A DNA stretch of 64,000 nucleotides. It comes from JAXGPX01 sp040766745 (GTDB lineage Bacteria; Bacillota; Sulfobacillia; Fermentithermobacillales; Fermentithermobacillaceae). The DNA is taken from assembly GCA_040766745.1 (NCBI GenBank), contig JAXGPX010000002.1, forward strand, positions 434,001 to 498,000. The letters are read 5' to 3'. The notes beneath the pieces are model-generated. The model did not search any database. It was not told the DNA's origin and saw only the letters and a list, made by a program, of their open reading frames with translations. Shown here piece by piece: positions 59,235 through 64,000 of this stretch. Positions within the stretch are counted from its first letter, which is position 1. Each line of letters starts with the position of its first letter. A program made the position numbers and the translations under genes.

Positions 59235-60170
59235 GTGAAGCATGTGGTTAGTGTAAGCATTGGGTCTTCAAAAAGAAACAAACGAACAGAGCAAGAGTTT
59301 CTTGGAGAAAAGGTCATAGTTGAGCGTATTGGCACTGACGGTTCCATTGAAAAAGCTATTGAGATAATCAAGCAATTAGATGGGAAAGTGGATGCTTTCG
59401 GAATGGGTGGCATTGACCTATGGGTTGCATGTGGTACAAAGAAATACATGCTTAGAGATGCTGTTCCCATTGCCAGGGCCGCTCAAAAAACTCCTATTGT
59501 AGATGGTTCCAGGCTCAAGGGCACCCTGGAAAGACGCGTGATTGAGTATCTGGAAGAGCAAGACAAACTACAATTCAAGGGGAAAACAGTATTACTGGTT
59601 AGTGGAGTAGACCGTTTCGGTATGGCAGAAGCTTTGCAGAGTACCGGATGCAATCTCATTTTAGGCGATCTGATTTTTGTGCTCAATCTTCCCATTCCGC
59701 TTAAGTCCCTAAGCGCCCTTGATAAGGTTGCCAGAGCTATTGCACCGATTGTATGCAAACTACCTTTCTCCATGCTGTATCCTACAGGCGGGAAACAGGA
59801 AACCAATGGCCAGAAGAAATCGGTTCATGCAAAGTATTACCGTGAAGCCGATATCATTGCCGGAGATTTCCACTATGTGAAGAAATACATGCCTTGTGGG
59901 ATGCACGGGAAGACGGTCATTACTAATACTGTTACCGAAGAAGATGTCGAATTTTTGAGAGATGTCGGATTGACAACCCTGATAACTACGACACCGGAAA
60001 TGGATGGGCGTTCTTTTGGCACTAACGTAATGGAAGGCCTGATTGTTGCTTTGTTGAATAAGGCCCCGGAAGACATCACTGACCAGGAAATTAATGATCT
60101 CTTGGACAGACTAAACTTCAAGCCAAGGGTTGAGGTCTTGAACCCGCCCTCTCCGGTTCCTACAGCATAA
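59235..60170 (+). CDS. Protein of the 'quinate 5-dehydrogenase'-annotated family, function unproven
   Basis: A 311-residue protein that resembles Firmicute proteins usually labelled quinate 5-dehydrogenase; I doubt that label because no shikimate-binding signature is visible. Readable blocks are GMGGIDLWVACGTKKYMLRDA (about residues 56-76), a Rossmann-like strand GKTVLLVSGVDRFGMAEAL (about residues 117-135), PFSMLYPTGGKQE and GTNVMEGLIVALL. GAGGAGGG precedes GTG 59235. Tight packing with the HTH gene (14 bases) and the acyl-reductase-like gene (56 bases) points to a common pathway. Confidence 0.7.
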   Translation: MKHVVSVSIGSSKRNKRTEQEFLGEKVIVERIGTDGSIEKAIEIIKQLDGKVDAFGMGGIDLWVACGTKKYMLRDAVPIARAAQKTPIVDGSRLKGTLERRVIEYLEEQDKLQFKGKTVLLVSGVDRFGMAEALQSTGCNLILGDLIFVLNLPIPLKSLSALDKVARAIAPIVCKLPFSMLYPTGGKQETNGQKKSVHAKYYREADIIAGDFHYVKKYMPCGMHGKTVITNTVTEEDVEFLRDVGLTTLITTTPEMDGRSFGTNVMEGLIVALLNKAPEDITDQEINDLLDRLNFKPRVEVLNPPSPVPTA

Positions 60171-60226
60171 ATTCAAGCAAATACTGTTTTTTCGATTCTG
60201 GTTGCTCAGAAGGAAGTGAAGCGACT

Positions 60227-61300
60227 ATGGGTAGTTTTGCGTTCATTGTCCACCCAATAGAAGTAAGAGATGTTGCACGTAAGTTTCCTGTGGCTAAATA
60301 CTTGCCATCAGGCTTTGTGGAAAGAGCCATGGGCTTGCTTCCGCCCTTTAAGGTTTCTAACATAACAGGAGTCCAATCAAAACATGGGAGCGCTGAAGGA
60401 TGGTTCGTTTCTTGCCCCTTAACGCCGCGTATGATGTTTAGCATGCCTGAGAAGCGAGTTATTGGAAAGATTATTGATGCTGCGAAGATAGCCCAGGACC
60501 TTGGGGCGAAAGTTGTGGGCTTGGGCGCTTTTACAGCAGTAGTAGGCGATGCAGGCATTACTGTAAGGGACAACGTAGATATAGCCGTTACAACAGGGAA
60601 TAGCTATACAGTAGCCACTGCAATCGAAGGGACACTCAAAGCTGCCGGCCTAATGGGTATTAACATGCAAAAGGCAAACGTGCTTATTCTGGGTGCGACA
60701 GGTTCCATTGGGCGCGTCCTGTCTTTGATACTTTCAGATAAGGGTTATCACCTTACGCTTGCAGCAAGAAACATTGCCAGGCTCGAGAAGGCTTCCGATT
60801 TTATTACGCAGCAGACAGGCATGGTACCCAGGATTACTGATGATATAAAACAAGCCGTCAGAAACGCCGATGTAATACTGTGCGTCAGTGCGTCTGTCGA
60901 TGCTCTGATAGAGCCTGAAGACCTAAAGCCCGGTGCCCTTGTATGTGATGTTGCAAGGCCCAGGAACGTGTCGGCAGAAGTCAAGAAGTTAAGAAAGGAC
61001 GTTCTCGTTATAGAGGGTGGGGTTGTCAAGGTTCCCGGAAACGTCGAGTTCAATTTTGACTTCGGATTTCCCAGGGGCCACAGTTATGCTTGCATGGCAG
61101 AAACAATGATTTTGGCGCTTGATGAAAAATACGAAAATTGGTCACTGGGAAGGGAACTTACTGTAGCTCAGGTTAGCGGAATTGCCAAACTGGCGAAAAA
61201 GCACGGCTTTGAACTGGCAGGATTCAGAAGTTTTGAGAGGCCGGTAACAGCAGAGGAGATTGAAGCTGTAAAGCAAAACGCAAGATCTCATGGTATTTAG
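60227..61300 (+). CDS. Homologue of cyanobacterial acyl-ACP reductase (COG5322-like dehydrogenase)
   Basis: The 357-residue protein has a central NAD(P)-binding fold, ANVLILGATGSIGRVLS at about residues 148-162. It is preceded by GLGAFTAVVGDAG and TTGNSYTVATAIEG, which match the acyl-ACP reductase (AAR) pattern GGFTS...TTGNTHTA. Near the C-terminus HSYACMAETMILAL...WSLGR aligns with the AAR segment that carries the acyl-enzyme cysteine (Cys294 in the Synechococcus enzyme), here Cys289. AAR reduces fatty acyl-ACP or CoA to aldehyde. The match is from memory of the family, so an acyl-thioester reductase activity is likely but not shown. GGAAG lies upstream of ATG 60227. Confidence 0.72.
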   Translation: MGSFAFIVHPIEVRDVARKFPVAKYLPSGFVERAMGLLPPFKVSNITGVQSKHGSAEGWFVSCPLTPRMMFSMPEKRVIGKIIDAAKIAQDLGAKVVGLGAFTAVVGDAGITVRDNVDIAVTTGNSYTVATAIEGTLKAAGLMGINMQKANVLILGATGSIGRVLSLILSDKGYHLTLAARNIARLEKASDFITQQTGMVPRITDDIKQAVRNADVILCVSASVDALIEPEDLKPGALVCDVARPRNVSAEVKKLRKDVLVIEGGVVKVPGNVEFNFDFGFPRGHSYACMAETMILALDEKYENWSLGRELTVAQVSGIAKLAKKHGFELAGFRSFERPVTAEEIEAVKQNARSHGI

Positions 61301-61331
61301 TGGAAGGCTTACAGAAGAACCCAGTAGTATA

Positions 61332-61361
61332 TTGACTGTCAGATTGGTCTTGAATTATAAT
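61332..61361 (+). promoter_or_regulatory. Sigma-A promoter of greA-lysS
   Basis: TTGACT (61332-61337), 18 bases, TATAAT (61356-61361). Transcription from about 61368 would give a 150-base leader before greA. The leader can form two hairpins: GACCACTGCC/GGCAGGGGTC (61369-61399) and ATCTAT/ATAGAT (about 61403-61423). Confidence 0.75.
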
Positions 61362-61517
61362 CTCTCGTGACCACTGCCTTCCAACCACTGGCAGGGGTCA
61401 TTATCTATCTCTCAGCATAGATAAGATCGCCGAAACATACACTGATATGAGTTTATGGGGGTGCACTTTGTAAGGGTGCCCATGTAGATTCCTAGGAAAG
61501 GCGGGAGATGCAGGAGG

Positions 61518-61994
61518 ATGGCTGAACGAGAAATACTTCTTTCTCCTGAAGGCAAGAAGAATCTTGAAGAAGAACTGAGCCACCTTAGGCTGGTTAGAAG
61601 GAAAGAGGTGGCTGAGAGGATCAAGGCTGCCAGGGAATTCGGTGATCTAACTGAAAATGCCGAATATGAAGATGCAAAGAACGAACAAGCTTTTGTAGAG
61701 GGGCGAATCATGACCCTCGAGAAGATCCTTAGACATGCGGTGATAACTAATAATGGTGGCCGTAAGTCAGATGTTGTGACAGTAGGGTCTACTCTTACTG
61801 TTAAGGATCTGGATGCCGGGAGGACATATCAATATACTATCGTTGGCTCCCAGGAAGCCGACCCAGGTAAAAAGCGCATCTCTAACGAATCCCCGGTGGG
61901 AAGGGCTCTTCTGGGCCAAAAACCCGGGACAGTGGTCACTGTGACAGTTCCGGCCGGCACCTTCAAGTACGAGGTCGTATCCATAGATCAATAA
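61518..61994 (+). CDS. greA: Transcription elongation factor GreA
   Basis: GreA rescues backtracked RNA polymerase by stimulating transcript cleavage. The 158-residue protein has the N-terminal coiled coil (LSPEGKKNLEEELSHLRLVRRKEVAERIKAAREFGDLTENAEYEDAKNEQAFVEGRI in the family pattern, acidic tip Asp-Leu-Thr-Glu-Asn). The FKBP-like C-terminal domain ends SPVGRALLGQKPGTVVTVTVPAG. The GGGAG site at 61503-61507 serves ATG 61518. lysS follows in the same transcript. Confidence 0.97.
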   Translation: MAEREILLSPEGKKNLEEELSHLRLVRRKEVAERIKAAREFGDLTENAEYEDAKNEQAFVEGRIMTLEKILRHAVITNNGGRKSDVVTVGSTLTVKDLDAGRTYQYTIVGSQEADPGKKRISNESPVGRALLGQKPGTVVTVTVPAGTFKYEVVSIDQ

Positions 61995-62102
61995 ACTTCA
62001 TTGGCCCACAGGAGCGTGTATGCCACTTGCTCCTTTTCGTTTTATGAGTTAATTTTGGGCAAAGGGCAGCAGAAAGATAGTAGGATGTCAGGAGGATGCA
62101 GT

Positions 62103-63596
62103 GTGTCGGGCAACAATGACGAAGTACAAGCAGATCTAAAGCTCACTGATGAAATGAGCAGGCGTATGGGCAAACTTGATCTGATCAAGCAAGCGGGAAT
62201 GGATCCTTTCGGAGGTTCCTATCAAGCTACATTCACGGCTGAAGCTGTGGGAACCGGATGTGATGAGCTTTCCGGCAGTGAAGTGAGCGTAGCCGGCAGG
62301 CTAACGGCCTTTAGGGGCCACGGGAAAGCCACTTTTGCAGATTTGCGTGATCGGACCGGCCGTATTCAGATTCACGCCCGAAAGGACGTTCTTGGCCAGG
62401 ACAGCTATGAGCGGTTTGTGGACCTGCTAGACATTGGAGACATCATTGGTGTTACAGGTAAGGTGTTTCGCACCAAGAAGGGCGAACCTACGATTGAAGT
62501 AAACCAATGGGTTATCCTGTGCAAAGCATTGCGTCCTCTTCCTGAAAAATGGCATGGGCTTACAGATGTGGATTTGCGCTACCGTCAGAGGTATGTTGAT
62601 CTGATAGTCAATCCTGAAGTAAAAGATGTTTTCATTAAAAGGACCAGGATTATAGCGTTCATCCGGCGCTATTTGAATGAAAGAGGGTTTTTGGAAGTAG
62701 AAACTCCTGTACTGCAAACAGTTGCAGGCGGTGCCACTGCAAGGCCGTTTATTACCCACCACAATGCCCTCGACATTGATGTTTACTTGAGAATAGCAGT
62801 TGAACTCTACTTGAAACGGTTGCTTGTAGGCGGACTGGAGAGAGTATATGAGATAGGCAAGAACTTCAGAAATGAAGGTATAGATACGCGCCACAATCCT
62901 GAGTTTACCATGCTTGAAGTGTATCAAGCTTATGGAGACTATGGGTCTATGATGAATCTTACTGAGAACATGGTCTATGAATGTGCCCTGGAGGTTCTGG
63001 GAACTGCTAATGTCTTGTTTGAGGGCCATGAAGTTGATCTGACGCCGCCCTGGCGCAGGTTGAAAGTATGGGATGCAATGGAGATGTGGGCCGGTATCCG
63101 GTTTGAGGATCTGAGAGATGACCGGGATGCTGCAAATGTTGCTGAGAAACTTGGATTGAAAATGGATAGGCCTCCTACCAAAGCTAATGTCATAAATAAG
63201 CTCTTGGATGACAAAATCGAACCGAATCTTGTAGAACCCACATTCTTAATTGACTATCCGGTCGAGATTTCTCCCTTAGCCAAGAGAATGGTTGAGCAGC
63301 CTGATCTTACAAGCAGGTTTGAAGTATTTGTAGCAGGCAAGGAACTTGGGAATGCTTTTTCTGAGCTGAATGATCCGCTTGACCAGAGGCAGCGATTTGT
63401 AGAGCAGGCTAAGGCCAAGGCTATGGGCGATGATGAAGCTCATGCCTTCGATGAGGATTTCCTGACTGCCCTGGAATACGGTATGCCTCCGGCCGGTGGC
63501 CTTGGCATAGGAATTGATAGGTTGGTTATGCTTTTAACAGGGTCATCTTCTATAAGGGATGTTATTTTGTTCCCGATGATGAGACCGAAAGCCTAG
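62103..63596 (+). CDS. lysS: Lysyl-tRNA synthetase, class II
   Basis: The 497-residue class II synthetase has an N-terminal OB-fold anticodon-binding domain (VSVAGRLTAFRGHGKATFADLRDRTGRIQ). Motif 1 is RYLNERGFLEVETPVLQ, motif 2 is FRNEGIDTRHNPEFTMLEVYQAYGDY (split here in reading) and motif 3 is GGLGIGIDRLVMLLTG at the C-terminus. GTG 62103 is chosen because AGGAGG (62089-62094) is eight bases upstream; longer frames back to 62001 lack a ribosome site. The neighbours greA and rrn match other Firmicutes. Confidence 0.97.
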   Translation: MSGNNDEVQADLKLTDEMSRRMGKLDLIKQAGMDPFGGSYQATFTAEAVGTGCDELSGSEVSVAGRLTAFRGHGKATFADLRDRTGRIQIHARKDVLGQDSYERFVDLLDIGDIIGVTGKVFRTKKGEPTIEVNQWVILCKALRPLPEKWHGLTDVDLRYRQRYVDLIVNPEVKDVFIKRTRIIAFIRRYLNERGFLEVETPVLQTVAGGATARPFITHHNALDIDVYLRIAVELYLKRLLVGGLERVYEIGKNFRNEGIDTRHNPEFTMLEVYQAYGDYGSMMNLTENMVYECALEVLGTANVLFEGHEVDLTPPWRRLKVWDAMEMWAGIRFEDLRDDRDAANVAEKLGLKMDRPPTKANVINKLLDDKIEPNLVEPTFLIDYPVEISPLAKRMVEQPDLTSRFEVFVAGKELGNAFSELNDPLDQRQRFVEQAKAKAMGDDEAHAFDEDFLTALEYGMPPAGGLGIGIDRLVMLLTGSSSIRDVILFPMMRPKA

Positions 63597-63655
63597 ATGA
63601 AATGCGGTTTTGCAATTTATCAGGTGAAAAAAGCATAAATTTCGCCGATAAGCTA

Positions 63656-63684
63656 TTGATCTAAGTCCAGAAGGGTGCTATATT
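63656..63684 (+). promoter_or_regulatory. Promoter and leader of the rRNA operon
   Basis: TTGATC (63656-63661), a 17-base spacer and TATATT (63679-63684) precede the 16S gene by about 100 bases. The leader contains GGTCCTTGAAAACTGAACA (63735-63753), the segment typical before Firmicute rRNA genes, close to where boxA-like antitermination and processing signals lie. Confidence 0.75.
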
Positions 63685-63784
63685 ATCCCTTGCGCCCCCC
63701 GAGAGGGCAGGGCGAAAGAAGTCGAAAGAAGTTGGTCCTTGAAAACTGAACAGCGTAGAAGAACTTTGAGTTAAGGATAAAGGT

Positions 63785-64000
<216 letters not shown>

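Noticed and set aside
59235..60170. Firm call as quinate 5-dehydrogenase
   Set aside because: The name is a common automatic label; no shikimate/quinate-binding signature was seen and the neighbours do not belong to aromatic metabolism.
62427..63029. Minus-strand 200-codon frame inside lysS
   Set aside because: Antisense to the conserved catalytic core of lysS, without ribosome site or recognisable motif.

Overview
The window reads as a chromosomal segment of an endospore-forming Bacillota (Firmicutes) of the Clostridia type. It is close to the replication origin and ends in a ribosomal RNA operon. The evidence is the gene order, which follows the classical Bacillus subtilis rsmA-veg-ispE-glmU-prs-ctc-pth-mfd-spoVT-spoVB-mazG-yabO-yabP-yabQ-divIC-yabR-tRNA-spoIIE-tilS-ftsH-coaX-dus-lysS-rrn backbone. 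Also typical of the group are several spore genes (spoVT, spoVB, yabP, yabQ, spoIIE), S-layer-homology surface proteins and many GTG/TTG starts with strong GGAGG ribosome binding sites. The genus cannot be told from the sequence alone.

Layout. 1-11.3 kb: end of rsmA, a YkuK-like gene, veg, a trypsin-like peptidase, ispE, a MobA-like nucleotidyltransferase, glmU, prs, ctc, pth and mfd; most of it is one tightly packed plus-strand housekeeping run. 11.3-15.3 kb: spoVT, spoVB, mazG, the HU gene and an S4-domain (RqcP/YabO) gene. 15.3-17.3 kb: yabP-yabQ-HTH-divIC, in the usual order but on the minus strand, so the block appears inverted. It holds a 172-bp tandem repeat element and three DnaA-box-like sites. 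17.5-18.1 kb: yabR (S1 domain) with a near-consensus promoter, then tRNA-Leu.

18.1-35.2 kb is an accessory region between the tRNA genes: a cysteine-rich hypothetical protein, a copper-amine-oxidase-N/DUF3298 secreted protein, a creatininase-family hydrolase, a 1112-residue S8 protease with S-layer homology domains, and a giant (about 2,920 residues if repaired) S-layer homology protein. The giant gene is broken by two apparent one-base insertions near its 5' end. Coding-like scraps lie next to tRNA-Lys. 35.2-36.4 kb: tRNA-Lys, tRNA-Met and a second, longer copy of the 172-bp repeat element.

36.6-55.1 kb: a DUF1538 membrane protein with a PII-like protein, spoIIE, tilS, ftsH, a methyltransferase, a pair of M16 peptidase-like genes (YmfF/YmfH type), hutH-hutI, a small membrane protein, fhs, a P1 peptidase, an ECF transporter S component and coaX. 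The hut genes and fhs fit histidine breakdown feeding one-carbon metabolism; the S component and coaX fit pantothenate uptake and phosphorylation. 55.2-64 kb: a DUF1540 protein with a repetitive insert, a phosphohexomutase, a bifunctional-nuclease-domain protein, dus, a three-gene cluster (HTH regulator, quinate-dehydrogenase-like protein, homologue of cyanobacterial acyl-ACP reductase with the catalytic cysteine kept), greA, lysS, a strong rrn promoter and the start of 16S rRNA.

The least ordinary items are the dispersed 172-bp repeat elements, the acyl-ACP-reductase-like cluster, the DUF1538-PII pair, the inverted spore-coat/division block and the double-frameshifted giant surface protein. 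All names are from reading translations and motifs; no database search was run.
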